64,000 nucleotides of DNA from Parashewanella spongiae (GCF_004358345.1 NZ_CP037952.1:1302001-1366000), one strand, 5' to 3'; shown: positions 50,547 to 60,006, numbered from the stretch's first letter. The notes: generated by a model from the letters alone, not told the origin. Made by a program: numbers and translations.

Positions 50547-51236
50547 ATGACAGCAAGGATTTTGATCGTTGAAGATGAGTTAGCCATCAGGGAAATGTTG
50601 ACTTTTGTGTTAGAACAGCACGGCTTTACCACCATTTCTGCCGGTGATTTTGACTCTGCTATTGCAGCGCTTAAAGAGCCGTATCCTGACTTAGTATTAT
50701 TAGACTGGATGTTCCCTGGTGGGAGTGGCATTCAATTTGCTAGAGTTGTTAAACAAGACGAGTTTACCCGTCAAATACCAATTATTATGCTAACGGCTCG
50801 TGGTGAAGAAGAAGATAAGGTGAAAGGACTCGAAGTCGGTGCCGATGACTACATGACTAAACCATTTTCACCAAAAGAGTTAATTGCAAGAATTAAAGCA
50901 GTACTACGTCGTACAGCTCCTACACGTTTAGAAGAAACAATTGATGTGCAAGGATTACAATTAGATCCAATAAGCCACAGAGTTTCTGTTGGTGAAGCTG
51001 TTTTGGATATGGGACCCACAGAGTTCCGTTTACTGCATTTCTTTATGACTCATCCTGAGCGTGTTTATAGCCGCGAACAGTTACTCGACAATGTTTGGGG
51101 AACAAATGTGTACGTTGAAGATAGAACCGTTGATGTCCATATTCGAAGATTAAGAAAGGCAGTAGAATCCTCTGGGCACGATAGGTTGATCCAAACCGTA
51201 CGCGGTGCTGGTTACCGATTTTCAGCTCGAACGTAA
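50547..51236 (+). CDS. phoB: Phosphate response regulator PhoB
   Basis: PhoB activates phosphate-starvation genes after phosphorylation by PhoR. ATG 50547 is chosen because AGAGAG lies upstream and the product begins [16 protein letters not shown]; a GTG at 50475 would add 24 unlikely residues. The 229-residue protein has a receiver ([13 protein letters not shown] with the phospho-Asp, [14 protein letters not shown]) and an OmpR-type winged helix ([38 protein letters not shown]). phoR follows. Confidence 0.96.
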   Translation: MTARILIVEDELAIREMLTFVLEQHGFTTISAGDFDSAIAALKEPYPDLVLLDWMFPGGSGIQFARVVKQDEFTRQIPIIMLTARGEEEDKVKGLEVGADDYMTKPFSPKELIARIKAVLRRTAPTRLEETIDVQGLQLDPISHRVSVGEAVLDMGPTEFRLLHFFMTHPERVYSREQLLDNVWGTNVYVEDRTVDVHIRRLRKAVESSGHDRLIQTVRGAGYRFSART

Positions 51237-51387
51237 TAATGATAATCAGCTGGGTTAATCTAATAAGTTCGGCTGATTTATACGATAACAAATTAAAAAA
51301 TAATGTTTTTAATATTAGGGTTGTCGCTATAAAATAGCGGCATATTCAATGCTTCATTGGTTATCGAAAGCAACTTCAGGAAATTTT

Positions 51388-52701
51388 ATGTATGAGTCTT
51401 ATTCAGGCTATCGTCTAGCCACTCGTATCATTGTCTTCTTTTTAGTTTTTTTGCTTATCGGAATCATCTTCAAACAAATTTCGCTTTCATTATTATTAGG
51501 AAGTCTTCTGCTTTTAATGTGGAATTATCGTCAGCTTACCCGCTTAAATTATTGGTTATGGCTTGATAAACGATTAACGCCTCCACAGGGAAATGGAAGT
51601 TGGGAAGGCATTTTTAATGGTATTTATAGACTGCAAGGCAAAAATAGGCGTCGAGTTGGACAATTGGCTTCGCTTTTGGCTCGCTTTAGACAAGGTGCAG
51701 AAGCATTGCCTGATGCTGCCATTGTTTTGGACTCACAACACAACATCCAATGGTGCAATAAATTAGCACAGTTGAATCTAGGTTTGGTTTGGCCTCAAGA
51801 TAATGGCCAGAGAATTGATAATTTAATCAGGCATCCTGACTTTTCAACTTACCTCAAAAAATCAGACTTTCAAGATCCGTTAGAGCTTATTTCTCCTGTA
51901 TCGGAGCAGCGTTTACTTGAAATTCGACTCATGGCTTATGGTAATCGTCAGCTACTTTTAGTCGCAAGAGATATTACTCGCATTCGGCTTTTAGAGGGAA
52001 TGAGAAGAGAGTTTGTGGCTAATGTGTCTCATGAGCTGAAAACACCGCTTACTGTGCTACAAGGTTATCTTGAAATGATGCAAGAGACCATTCCTGAAAA
52101 TGATATGAACCAACAAGCTTTGAAGTTAATGAATCAACAATCAAAGCGGATGAAGTCTATGGTTGAACAATTGCTTGCGTTATCAAGAATTGAGGATGCC
52201 GCAGATGTTGATCTTCAGAATACTGTTGATATGTCTCACATGATGAGCATGCTTGAAGAAGAGGCTAATGCACTTGCTCAAGGGCAGTATCAATTCGAAT
52301 TTAGCTGCGAAGCCGGTATTAACCCACATGGTAATGAAACCCAGTTATTTAGCGCTTGTATTAATTTAGTTTCAAATGCAATTCGATATTCTGATCCTGA
52401 TAGTAAAATTCAGGTTCGTTGGGCTTTGGTCTCTTCAGGTGCAGAGTTTAGTGTTACAGATAATGGTCTTGGAATAGCGACACAGCACATTGTTCGATTA
52501 ACAGAAAGGTTTTATCGAGTGGATGATGCTCGATCACGTAAAACAGGCGGCAGTGGCTTAGGGTTAGCTATTGTGAAACATGCGTTGAGCCATCACCATA
52601 GTGAACTATCTATTACAAGTGAAGTCGGGAAGGGCAGTCGCTTTAGCTTTATTATTCCAATGCATTTGATCGAGTTGCCAGCTTCTCAACATAAAGTGTA
52701 A
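51388..52701 (+). CDS. phoR: Phosphate sensor histidine kinase PhoR
   Basis: ATG 51388 is preferred because AGGAAA lies 6-11 bases upstream; the frame is open back to 51349. The roughly 437-residue protein has a membrane hairpin (about 13-45), a PAS domain (about 85-190, AAIVLDSQHNIQWCNKLA), HisKA with FVANVSHELKTPLTVLQGY (His near 213) and HATPase with FRVDD-like YRVDDARSRKTGGSGLGLAIVKH. It has no periplasmic sensor domain, as in E. coli PhoR, which reads the state of the Pst transporter. Confidence 0.95.
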   Translation: MYESYSGYRLATRIIVFFLVFLLIGIIFKQISLSLLLGSLLLLMWNYRQLTRLNYWLWLDKRLTPPQGNGSWEGIFNGIYRLQGKNRRRVGQLASLLARFRQGAEALPDAAIVLDSQHNIQWCNKLAQLNLGLVWPQDNGQRIDNLIRHPDFSTYLKKSDFQDPLELISPVSEQRLLEIRLMAYGNRQLLLVARDITRIRLLEGMRREFVANVSHELKTPLTVLQGYLEMMQETIPENDMNQQALKLMNQQSKRMKSMVEQLLALSRIEDAADVDLQNTVDMSHMMSMLEEEANALAQGQYQFEFSCEAGINPHGNETQLFSACINLVSNAIRYSDPDSKIQVRWALVSSGAEFSVTDNGLGIATQHIVRLTERFYRVDDARSRKTGGSGLGLAIVKHALSHHHSELSITSEVGKGSRFSFIIPMHLIELPASQHKV

Positions 52702-52711
52702 TACAAGCATT

Positions 52712-53003
52712 ATACCAATTACAGTAATTAACTTCCCACTCAGCAAGAGCTAAAGGATTCCAGTACAAGGCGCAAGTTTGAAGTACGGGATAATTCAAAA
52801 ACTTGTAACGTAGTAATGGAATCCTTTAGCCTCGCCCTTCGGGAGCTTGTATGTGTCCAAATTACTACGCAAAACTGTCTCAACATAGCAATGTAATAAC
52901 GACAGTTTTGTATGTCGGTAATAACTATGTCTTCATCAATTTCACTTGTACTTTGAACACATACATAGCTCTGAGCTGGGAATTTAATTACTGTAATTGG
53001 TAT
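52712..53003. mobile_element. MITE family 2, copy F, between phoR and pstS
   Basis: This 292-bp element has perfect outer ends ATACCAATTACAGTAATTAA and its inverse ending AATTGGTAT. It shares the block CTTCGGGAGCTTGTATGTG and GTAATAACGACAGTTTTGTATGTCGGTA with copies E and G. It begins 10 bases after the phoR stop. pstS keeps its own Pho boxes downstream of it. Confidence 0.85.
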
Positions 53004-53058
53004 TACTATCGTTTAAATGTGAATATTCCGTAGTGATATCTTCATAAAAGTGTCTTGT

Positions 53059-53098
53059 ATGTAACTTAAGTGTCATTTATAAGTAATATAATTGTCAT
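53059..53098 (+). promoter_or_regulatory. Pho box upstream of pstS, four units
   Basis: ATGTAAC, GTGTCAT, AAGTAAT and TTGTCAT start at 53059, 53070, 53081 and 53092, exactly 11 bases apart, matching the CTGTCAT direct-repeat pattern bound by PhoB. They lie 63-103 bases before the pstS start. Confidence 0.8.
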
Positions 53099-53161
53099 TA
53101 TTTCAATTGATACTGAAGCTGTTTTCAAACAAAGTTTGCCTATAAAAAACTGGAGCATAAA

Positions 53162-54133
53162 ATGAAACTCTCAAGGCTTGTTGGCGCAATGACATTGACA
53201 GCCGCTGGACTATTTTCTGTCGCCTCTTCGGCAGCAATCGATCCAACGCTACCGACTTATGAAAAAACAAGTGGTGTATCAGGTAACTTATCTTCTGTAG
53301 GTTCAGATACATTAGCAAATATGATGACGCTTTGGGCTGAAGAGTTTCAACAACTTTATCCAAATGTAAATATCCAAATTCAAGCGGCAGGTTCATCAAC
53401 TGCTCCGCCAGCATTGACGGAAGGCACATCTCAGTTTGGCCCTATGAGTCGACGCATGAAGCCAAACGAAGTTGAAGCTTTTGAAAAGCATTATGGTTAC
53501 CAGCCTGTTGCTGTTCGTGTCGCGATTGATGCACTGGCCGTATTCGTTCATAAAGATAACCCAGTCAAAGGGATGAGTATTGAACAAATCGATGGCATTT
53601 TTTCATCAACACATAAATGTGGTGGCAATGACGTTCAGCGTTGGAGTGATGTTGGGTTAACAGGTAACTGGGCTGCGAAAGACGTGCAATTGTACGGACG
53701 TAACTCTGTTTCTGGCACTTATGGTTACTTTAAAAAGAAAGCTCTATGTAAAGGTGACTTTAAAGCAAATGTTAACGAACAACCGGGCTCAGCATCTGTT
53801 GTTCAATCAGTCTCTCAATCGTTAAATGCGGTTGGCTATTCAGGTATTGGCTATAAAACTGCTGGTGTAAAAGCTGTCGCTTTATCTAAAAAAGGTAAGC
53901 GTTATGTGGAAGCTACAGCAGAAAACGCAGCAAATGGTACATATCCGCTATCTCGTTATTTGTATGTTTATGTAAATAAACACCCGAATAAAGCGCTGGA
54001 TCCTATGCAAAGAGAATTCCTACGTTATATTTTATCAAAGCAAGGACAGCATATTGTTGAGAAAGATGGTTATGTTGGTCTACCAAAGAAAGTCGTCATG
54101 AAAGATCTTAAAAAACTGGGTATAGAGTTATAA
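53162..54133 (+). CDS. pstS: Phosphate-binding protein PstS family
   Basis: The protein catches phosphate in the periplasm for ABC import. The 323-residue protein has a signal peptide (about 1-24, cleaved after ASSAA). The phosphate-binding segments are [33 protein letters not shown] and [15 protein letters not shown], and [26 protein letters not shown] lies near the end. SphX/PstS variants of marine bacteria look like this. pstCAB genes are not adjacent, so the permease is encoded elsewhere. Pho boxes stand upstream. Confidence 0.92.
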   Translation: MKLSRLVGAMTLTAAGLFSVASSAAIDPTLPTYEKTSGVSGNLSSVGSDTLANMMTLWAEEFQQLYPNVNIQIQAAGSSTAPPALTEGTSQFGPMSRRMKPNEVEAFEKHYGYQPVAVRVAIDALAVFVHKDNPVKGMSIEQIDGIFSSTHKCGGNDVQRWSDVGLTGNWAAKDVQLYGRNSVSGTYGYFKKKALCKGDFKANVNEQPGSASVVQSVSQSLNAVGYSGIGYKTAGVKAVALSKKGKRYVEATAENAANGTYPLSRYLYVYVNKHPNKALDPMQREFLRYILSKQGQHIVEKDGYVGLPKKVVMKDLKKLGIEL

Positions 54134-54293
54134 GTACCTGTCGATAAGTTCTTTGATAATTATTGTGTTCAGGTATAGTGCTATACAAGACGCAATGTAG
54201 GACGCATAGCCGTAGCTATGTAACCGAAGTTGCAACACCGTAGAGTGCTGAAACTGGGCACTAGAAAATCTTAAGAAACTTATGGTCAGATAC
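54134..54293. repeat. Short inverted-end element directly after pstS
   Basis: GTACCTGTCGATAAGTT at 54134 and the reverse complement of 54277-54293 (GTATCTGACCATAAGTT) match at 14 of 17 positions. The element starts at the base after the pstS stop codon, 160 bp in all, and has no open frame. It may have taken the place of the pstS terminator; I see no T-tailed hairpin there. Confidence 0.5.
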
Positions 54294-54376
54294 TTAATCA
54301 CTTCGTTAACAACTTTTCCTAAGGAAAGTTGCGGAAGAAATATACCGATGAGTTCTTATCACTCCAGCGCAGGCTG

Positions 54377-54500
54377 GAAACGAAGTAACGACAGTTTTGT
54401 ATGTAGGTAGTCTAGTGCCTTTGATTTTTTCTATAAAAGTCACTTGATACCAGCCTTCGCTGGCATGATAAAGATTGGTGCTTTCTATATTGCTAGATCT
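54377..54500. repeat. Intergenic repeat shared with 43721-43758 plus 44309-44391
   Basis: GAAACGAAGTAACGACAGTT, a GTCTAG junction, then a tail with GTCACTTGATACCAGCCTTCGC hairpin. The same two blocks occur at 43721 and 44309, but there they are split by a later element at CTAG. This copy therefore shows the empty site. Confidence 0.65.
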
Positions 54501-54750
54501 CTAAGGCCTCAATTGAGGTCTTTTTTGTTTGCCCAGCGAAGCTGGCAAACCCGACAGGCAGAAAGAAGCCTGTATCACCCAGACTGAGGGGAAGATAATC
54601 CGAATGGCAAGGGCGTTGTTGGCTAACGGCAAGGTCTGAAGGAAGCCATAGGAAGTTAGAGGTACACAGCGAAAGCGAACCTGATTCGGCATAATAGAGA
54701 GGTAAGCGTGCGAAATAGCGCAACGCCATATACTCAGTCAGCTCTATCAT

Positions 54751-55013
54751 CCTAAATAAATCGGTTGGGAGCGTTCATATACGCAGAAAAAATTACTGAT
54801 AGCAAGACATGAATAGCAGCAAGTAGTGGTTACCGACATACAAAACTGTCGTTACTTCGTTTCTACTTGCAAAATTTATAACGCAGCTAGCGGTGATTTT
54901 GGCAAGTATATGAATGTTCAGCACTCACCTGATGGGTGGAGTAGGGTTGTTTATTTTTGTATTTAACTTCAATAGATTAAAGCTAAATTGTGCGTTCAAC
55001 CGATTTATTTAGG
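54751..55013. mobile_element. MITE family 1, long variant J, duplication ATCAT
   Basis: The ends CCTAAATAAATCGGTTG are inverted at 54997-55013, and ATCAT stands at 54746-54750 and 55014-55018. The 263-bp interior differs from copies A-D in its central part but shares the end layout and target pattern. It is inserted in the group II intron. A truncated relative lies at 43570. Confidence 0.85.
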
Positions 55014-55429
55014 ATCATGTGCTTGAGGGTGGGATTTCTAACAGGGAGCGAGTGCAGTAACTGGGGAAGCCTGACACCTTATCTGGGATAGTCCAGAAGC
55101 TTTTATACAAGAGGAAACTCAAGGTAGAAGTTGGTGCGAGGTGGCCGATGAGCCCGTAGTAGTGAGTAAAATCCAGCCGATGAAAGCCAGTAATAGTGTG
55201 GAGGGCAAAACTGGATTGACCAATGACGTAGTTTATTGGCGACATCAACAGCTAAAAGCCAAAAGCCTTGATGTTGGCGAAGGGGTGAAGCTTAATTTAA
55301 GTTTGTGATGGACAGGATTTTTTTTCACAGATACAGAAAATCACAAAAAGATGAGTGAGGCATTTCCGACTGGAGGCATTAGGAATAATGACTCTGGAGA
55401 CCGAAGCCGTATACGGGAGTAATTATGTC

Positions 55430-55991
55430 ACAGTCGCAAAGGTGCAGATAATGCACTGAAGCAAGCGACAAAGCTACTCGAAAAAGACTTAAAGCTGACA
55501 GTAAATCGAAGTAAAACTCACATAACTCATAGTGATGATGGGGTAAAGTTTCTCGGAGTAGAGATTGGCAGTAACTATACGACAATCCAAACCAAGAAAC
55601 TGAAAAGCTTCAAAGTGCAGCTTAAAGCGCTCACCAAACGCAACGGTGGTAAGCCATTACAACGGGTGATAAAAGAGTTAAACCCGAAACTAAGAGGTTT
55701 TAGCCAATATTTTCGAATAGCGAATGCGAGCAACGAGTTCAAGAAGCTAGCCGCATGGTTAAGGCGACGACTGAGAAGCATACAATTAAGACTGTGGAAA
55801 AACCAGGTAGGCTACACCGCAGACTTAAGCAACTTGGTTATAAGCCACCATTTAAGTTCATTCAAATGATGAAGTGGAAGAACGCAAGTAGTCCACTCTC
55901 TCATTATGCAATGCCGAATAAATGGTTTGCAGAGATGGGGCTATACAATCTTGAAGAAGTACGAACGGGCTATGTGCTCAGTACAAAGTAA
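55430..55991 (+). pseudogene. C-terminal remnant of group II intron maturase
   Basis: One frame (about 55439-55800) reads NALKQATKLLEKDLKLTVNR, SKTHI...GVKFLGVEIG and ELNPKLRGFSQYFRIA, the end of the reverse transcriptase and the thumb/maturase X domain. After a one-base shift near the AAAAACC at 55798, a second frame continues PGRLHRRLKQLGYKPPFKF and MKWKNASSPLSHYAMPNKWF to 55991. The N-terminal reverse transcriptase, including the YADD region, is missing, so the protein is dead. Confidence 0.85.
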
Positions 55992-56120
55992 TTGAATAAA
56001 ATTAAGCAGGAGCCGTATACGAGACCCGTACGTACGGTTCTGTGAGAGGGATGGGGCACTAACGCCTCACCCTACTCGATGTGCCCATTCCCTCATCATA
56101 TTTTAAAATATATTTATAGT

Positions 56121-56765
56121 TCACGATCTGTGCCTGAATAAGTGTTGATGTTCAGGTTTTACATAATAAGGGAGAAGTCTTTCTCGTATGGAAGGCAATA
56201 TTGAGGTGACTCCAAATTTTGAACGTCCATGAAAAACAGAATGTATTATAGGTTTTAAAAATGGTGATTGAGGTTTTTCTGTAGAAGCCGTTTGGATTTG
56301 TGGAAGGTGCACTGGACTTGTTTTTAGTGACGATATCGTTGAGTTTGAACTTAGTGAAGAAGTACTAAGACTGTCACATTCACGACGTTTCATCTTATAT
56401 CGAAATTGAGCTAAATAGCTGTCCAAGTCATCAATGCATGGAGAGTGCTCTTGAGAGTGCTTTTTATGGGGTGTTGTCTCCACTCTGGTACTTTTATTCT
56501 CCACAGGGTTTGATGGCCTTGGTGGATTCGCATTTAACTTTTTGGTATTTATCTGTGGTAACTTGCTCCTTGAGTTGCAAAATTGACTAAAAGGCTTATT
56601 AATAGAATCTTGCTTGAGCCCGAAGCGATGTTTGGCCAATTTTGTAGAAGCAGCTTTCATAAAATGGAAGGAATGTGGATGTTTGAAGGCACGTTTTGTT
56701 TCGGATAAGTAGTGAGACGTAGTATTGTGGTGATTTAATAAATATGGCGTCATACAGTTATCCAA
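56121..56765 (-). CDS. Hypothetical basic Ser/Pro-rich protein, 214 residues
   Basis: I do not recognise this protein. It is rich in His, Ser, Lys and Pro, has no signal peptide or membrane segment and is probably largely disordered. A serine tract (SLSTSSLSSNSTISSLK) lies near residues 132-148, and short Pro-rich pieces (NANPPRPSNPVE, TASTEKPQSP) flank it. It sits between the dead intron and the IS stack. It may be a real accessory gene, perhaps a secreted protein, or a chance frame; the absence of similar long frames nearby favours a gene. Confidence 0.45.
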   Translation of the reverse strand: MDNCMTPYLLNHHNTTSHYLSETKRAFKHPHSFHFMKAASTKLAKHRFGLKQDSINKPFSQFCNSRSKLPQINTKKLNANPPRPSNPVENKSTRVETTPHKKHSQEHSPCIDDLDSYLAQFRYKMKRRECDSLSTSSLSSNSTISSLKTSPVHLPQIQTASTEKPQSPFLKPIIHSVFHGRSKFGVTSILPSIRERLLPYYVKPEHQHLFRHRS

Positions 56766-56913
56766 AATATGAATTAAAGAGGTTGTTTTTATACAATTTA
56801 ATTCTACTGTGGTTCTGTCGCAAATTTGTTTGTGAATCAGTCAATGTTGGTTAAGGAAGCTATGCACATTCCTTTTGAAATTTAAGAATAGAATGTTCTG
56901 CTAGAGGCCTCTA

Positions 56914-56927
56914 ATACCAATTACAGT
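56914..56927. mobile_element. Left end of MITE family 2 copy G, cut off by an IS
   Basis: ATACCAATTACAGT is the outer end of MITE family 2. Its last eight bases (ATTACAGT, 56920-56927) are repeated at 60007-60014, where the rest of the MITE continues. The IS1595-family element therefore inserted into this MITE. Confidence 0.85.
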
Positions 56928-56929
56928 GG

Positions 56930-58054
56930 CTATGTTGGTATCAACTGTTGTTGAGTTTTAAAGAAACTGTTTTCGTTACAGTTTTCTTTTTTCTCCATAA
57001 ATCGGAACCAGCCAAGATAATGAGTCAGATATTTGGTCGCTACTCCATGAAACTTAGATAACCATAGCTTTAGCTGATTATGATAAGCATTAACATGTTG
57101 GATATGAAAGACGTTCTCTAAAACCCTTATTCCTGCTGAGATATTTAGCCTTTTATGTATTAAGTCATTATTTTTGCTAAATGCGATGTAAGCCTTGAAC
57201 CCATCGGTACACAGCACGCTGTCCTTTTGTACTTTAGACTCAAGTTCTCTTGTTAGAGCATCACTGGTTACATGTTCAAAGGTATTGTCATAAGGGATGT
57301 CGCAGTTCAAATAATACCAATTTAAATTTCAACGCTTAATTTGTCATACCTGCGAACGCAGGTATCCAGCGACTTGTGCCCAAATTAACCAAAGACTCTG
57401 GACTCCTGCGTTCGCAGGAGTGACGATAAAATTGGTATACATTCTTCCGCCACGTCCCTAAGTATGATGAGCTCTATCTTTAACGGTAACGATTTTTACC
57501 CAGTCATCATTTGACCGCCCTGGCTTTTTTGCCTTCATTCCACGTTTTCTTGGTTTACGATTTAGTGTTCGACTTCCTTTTTCTGAATAAGGATGAAAGG
57601 TTTCATCTGCTTCAATAATTCCTTCCAAAACAGATGGCTGCATGGTAGTTGGGATTTCTAAGAATCGATGACGCCAGTTAAAAGAAGTTTTCAAATCTAG
57701 GTCACAGTGTTTAGCCGCCTCTCTTAAGCTCATACTCTGACTCATGCAGTAAAAGTAATCCAACCAACGCTCTATATGGTGCAATCTCGCAAGAGGAGTT
57801 CCTGTAGTCGCCACGAACGTTTTAAGGCAATTTTTACAGCGATACCTTTGGTGTCCATCGGTTTTTCCGTGTCGATTGATTAGGTTGCTGTGACAATGAG
57901 GGCATTCAGGATGCTTTATCAGACGTGATTCAAGCTGTTGGGATACTGGATCTAAAGTGGTTTTTTCGTTGAGTGCTGAAGCCAGTTCCAATCGTTGTTT
58001 ATCGTTCAATCCTTGTAGACTTTTTATCAGCTTACGAAATTGGGCTATGTTCAT
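56930..58054 (-). pseudogene. IS1595-family transposase, broken
   Basis: Reading starts at ATG 58052-58054 (NIAQFRKLIKSLQGL). It has a zinc ribbon (CPHCHSNLINRHG, CKNCLKTF), HTH-like region and EADETFHPYSEKG with a catalytic Asp. A one-base frameshift gives a stop at 57458 after DRAHHT. A 125-bp MITE then interrupts the gene. The remainder (57310-56930) has SVLCTDGFKAYIAF, HIQHVNAYHNQLKLWLSKFH and YLGWFRFMEKKE, the rest of the catalytic core. Two separate lesions make it inactive. Confidence 0.88.
57314..57438. mobile_element. Palindromic MITE inside the IS1595 transposase
   Basis: The 125-bp element has inverted ends ATACCAATTT and two halves around CCTGCGAACGCAGG and CCTGCGTTCGCAGG, each itself a hairpin. 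It interrupts the transposase frame between EE and LNCD. Elements of this CGAACGCAGG type are common in marine gammaproteobacteria. The target duplication is not clear. Confidence 0.75.
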
Positions 58055-58286
58055 CCTAAAAACATCAGTTGAACGCTGAGTATACGAGTAACTGTTTGAG
58101 CAATACGATGATTTTATTATCATGTTTTTCACCCAATGAGTGAAAAGCTCTACGCTCACAAGCTTGCTAAAATGACTGCTATCTGCGTTGTAACTTTTGC
58201 AAGTAGAATAACTACTTGCTGCAAGCTACGCCTTACTATCAGCCATTTTTCTATGCTTGAGAACGCAGTCAACTGATGTTTCTAGG
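58055..58286. mobile_element. MITE family 1, copy D, next to a transposase start codon
   Basis: This 232-bp copy is in the orientation of copy B. The flanks TTCAT (58050-58054) and ATCAT (58287-58291) differ by one base. It separates the IS1595 transposase ATG from its upstream region. It also splits one copy of the target duplication of the IS4 element, so it arrived after that element. Confidence 0.85.
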
Positions 58287-58294
58287 ATCATAAC

Positions 58295-59933
58295 TCAAGT
58301 TTCGGAGTTCATTTTTAGCTAAAATCATGGGTACTTTCCAGTAGAAATAGCCTCTTGGCGTAATGTAAAAGTATCCATTTGCATGACTTGATTAAAAAAC
58401 GAGGTCACTTCTTAGTTGATTTTATTCAGTATGATTTCGCTTTCTGTTGTTGATAACGAAGAAATACTAGAAACTGCATCGCTGATCAAAGCCTTAAATA
58501 AGCCCCATAATTTACAAGCAAAATCTAAATTTTGTAGACTGTCGCAAAGTAGGTTCCTTGAGTCACAGACTTTGCTGTTTTCATTATTTTGCTTCGCATG
58601 CAGAAGCAAGCAAAACCTCAACCCTGTTAGATGAATTGAAGCAATATAAGCACTGTAATGACGACTTTGCTCACTCAAAAAGCCAAGATGTTGTTTGGCT
58701 TCCTTGAAGTACACTTCAATTCCCCAACGTAAAGCGTAAATCTCAAGAATTTTTTCATCGCTTAGCGAAGCGTCCGTACTTAAAAATAATGCCCAATCGT
58801 GTTTACCTGCTTTTTTCTTATCAGGATTAACACCTCGACAAAAGACGAGTTTAACCTTAATCCAATTCGGCTCAAGCTTTGCCGTTTCTGCTAGATTCAA
58901 CTCAACGACAATGGACTTTGTTTGATAAGGCAACCCTGCTAGTTTTTGCCATCGGCCTTTTACTTGAGTTTTGAATAGTTCGGCGGCACTGCACTCTGAT
59001 TTATCCGCTAAGCGGTACTTCATTTTGTTTTTTTCATTCGGAGAATAGCCGTCAAATCATGCTCAAGCGTCATGCTGATAATAGGCTTGGTGGCAAACCA
59101 AGAGTCTGCAAGAAAATAATCAGCTTCAATACCTACTCCCAGCGCACGTTTAACCATACCTGCAACCATAGCAGGCTTAGTTTTAGCCACAGATTGCTTG
59201 TAACGTTTAGCGACTATTGAGCGCTCATCTTTAAATTTACGGGTTAGAGGTTGTGCTTTGGTTTGACTGATGAAGAGTTCATTATCCAGTGGGACAAATT
59301 GACTATCAGAAGCGTAGCCAAAACTCAGTACTTGCTGTCCCATAACACAACGCCCTGTCAAATGGTCGAAGTGACTGGATACGCCGGGCATTTTCTTACC
59401 ACGACGTTGCTTTACTGAATCATCGACAACAAAAGCTCTGACTTTACTCTTGCCTTCCTGTTTTATGAGTTTTTTAGCGGTGTAAAGTTGCAGTTTTCTC
59501 CAATTCAAGTCTTCTCGGTTGAGTAAATCATAAAGCACATCTTTCTTAGCAGAAGAAAAGCTGAGTAGTGACTCTTTAGCAAACATAGATATGGTATCAA
59601 CCTTCAACCAAACCCAAAGCATTAGTAAGTAAACGACTTCGGTTGCTTCAATACCCGAACGTTTACTGAAGCCACAAGATGTCAACATTGAAACAAAACC
59701 AAGCTGTTTCCATGATGTGCTGAACGAATTATCAATTTGAATGCCTGAACGCTGTAAAAAATTGGAAGTAAGTGATGGTAGAGAAAGTGATTTCATGTCA
59801 ATATTTGTCTGAGAGTTGGTGTGTTTTAGTTTTTGTCTAAGCAACAAGATTACAACACATTAACTCTCATCTTTTCTTTATATATCAGTAAAATACGCTC
59901 ACTTTATTATTGAATTTGAACACCGAAACTTGA
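58295..59933 (-). mobile_element. IS4-family insertion sequence, 1639 bp
   Basis: The ends TCAAGTTTCGGAGTTCA and TCAAGTTTCGGTGTTCA (inverted) match at 16 of 17 positions. GTTCATAAC lies at 59934-59942; its partner on the other side is split by MITE D (GTTCAT at 58049-58054 and CATAAC at 58289-58294). Nine or more bases of duplication fit the IS4 family. It lies upstream of the IS1595 transposase gene. Confidence 0.83.
58412..59847 (-). pseudogene. IS4-family transposase in two frames
   Basis: The first frame (59847-59020, 275 residues) holds FVVDDSVKQRRGKKMPG and YFLADSWFATKPI, the two catalytic Asp regions. The second (59023-58412, 203 residues) holds YALRWGIEVYFKEAKQ, which is the Y-2-R-3-E-6-K motif of the family with the catalytic Glu. 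The frames overlap by four bases at AAAAAAAC; a -1 slip on the seven A residues would join them in frame as MKKNKMKY. It is either a plain frameshift or a slippery site; single-frame genes are usual in this family. Confidence 0.8.
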
Positions 59934-60006
59934 GTTCATAACTAAATTCCAAACGCTACAATTTAAAATCAGTATACGCCTACCAACAGTTTATGAAAAC
60001 ATAGCC

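Larger units (their letters stand above)
54530..56080 (+). mobile_element. Decayed group II intron, split by a MITE
   Basis: The 5' ribozyme part shows typical group II sequence (GAAGCCTGTATC, CAGACTGAGGGGAAGATAAT, GTTAGAGGTACACAGCG before the MITE; GGGAGCGAGTGCAGTAACTG after it). Near the 3' end, GAGCCGTATACGAG...CGTACGGTTC (56010-56040) is domain V, followed by a domain VI-like region ending CTACTCGAT. The MITE at 54751-55013 interrupts domain I, and most of the reverse transcriptase gene is deleted. The exact 5' boundary is not certain. Confidence 0.8.
56928..60006 (-). mobile_element. IS1595-family element carrying nested insertions
   Basis: The ends GGCTATGTTGGTATC and GGCTATGTTTTCATA (inverted, ending at 60006) match at 19 of the first 23 positions, and an exact 8-bp duplication ATTACAGT flanks the element. 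Eight bases and GG-type tips are what IS1595 elements produce. Removing the MITE at 57314, the MITE at 58055 and the IS4-type element at 58295 leaves about 1.07 kb, a normal IS1595 length. Confidence 0.85.

Noticed and set aside
54501-54750. Minus-strand frames of 63-85 codons
   Set aside because: They lie within the 5' ribozyme part of the group II intron and show no protein-like features.
58055-58159. N-terminal extension of the IS1595 transposase from 58159
   Set aside because: The first 35 codons lie in MITE copy D. The native start is the ATG at 58054. I kept the outward frame only as a separate observation.
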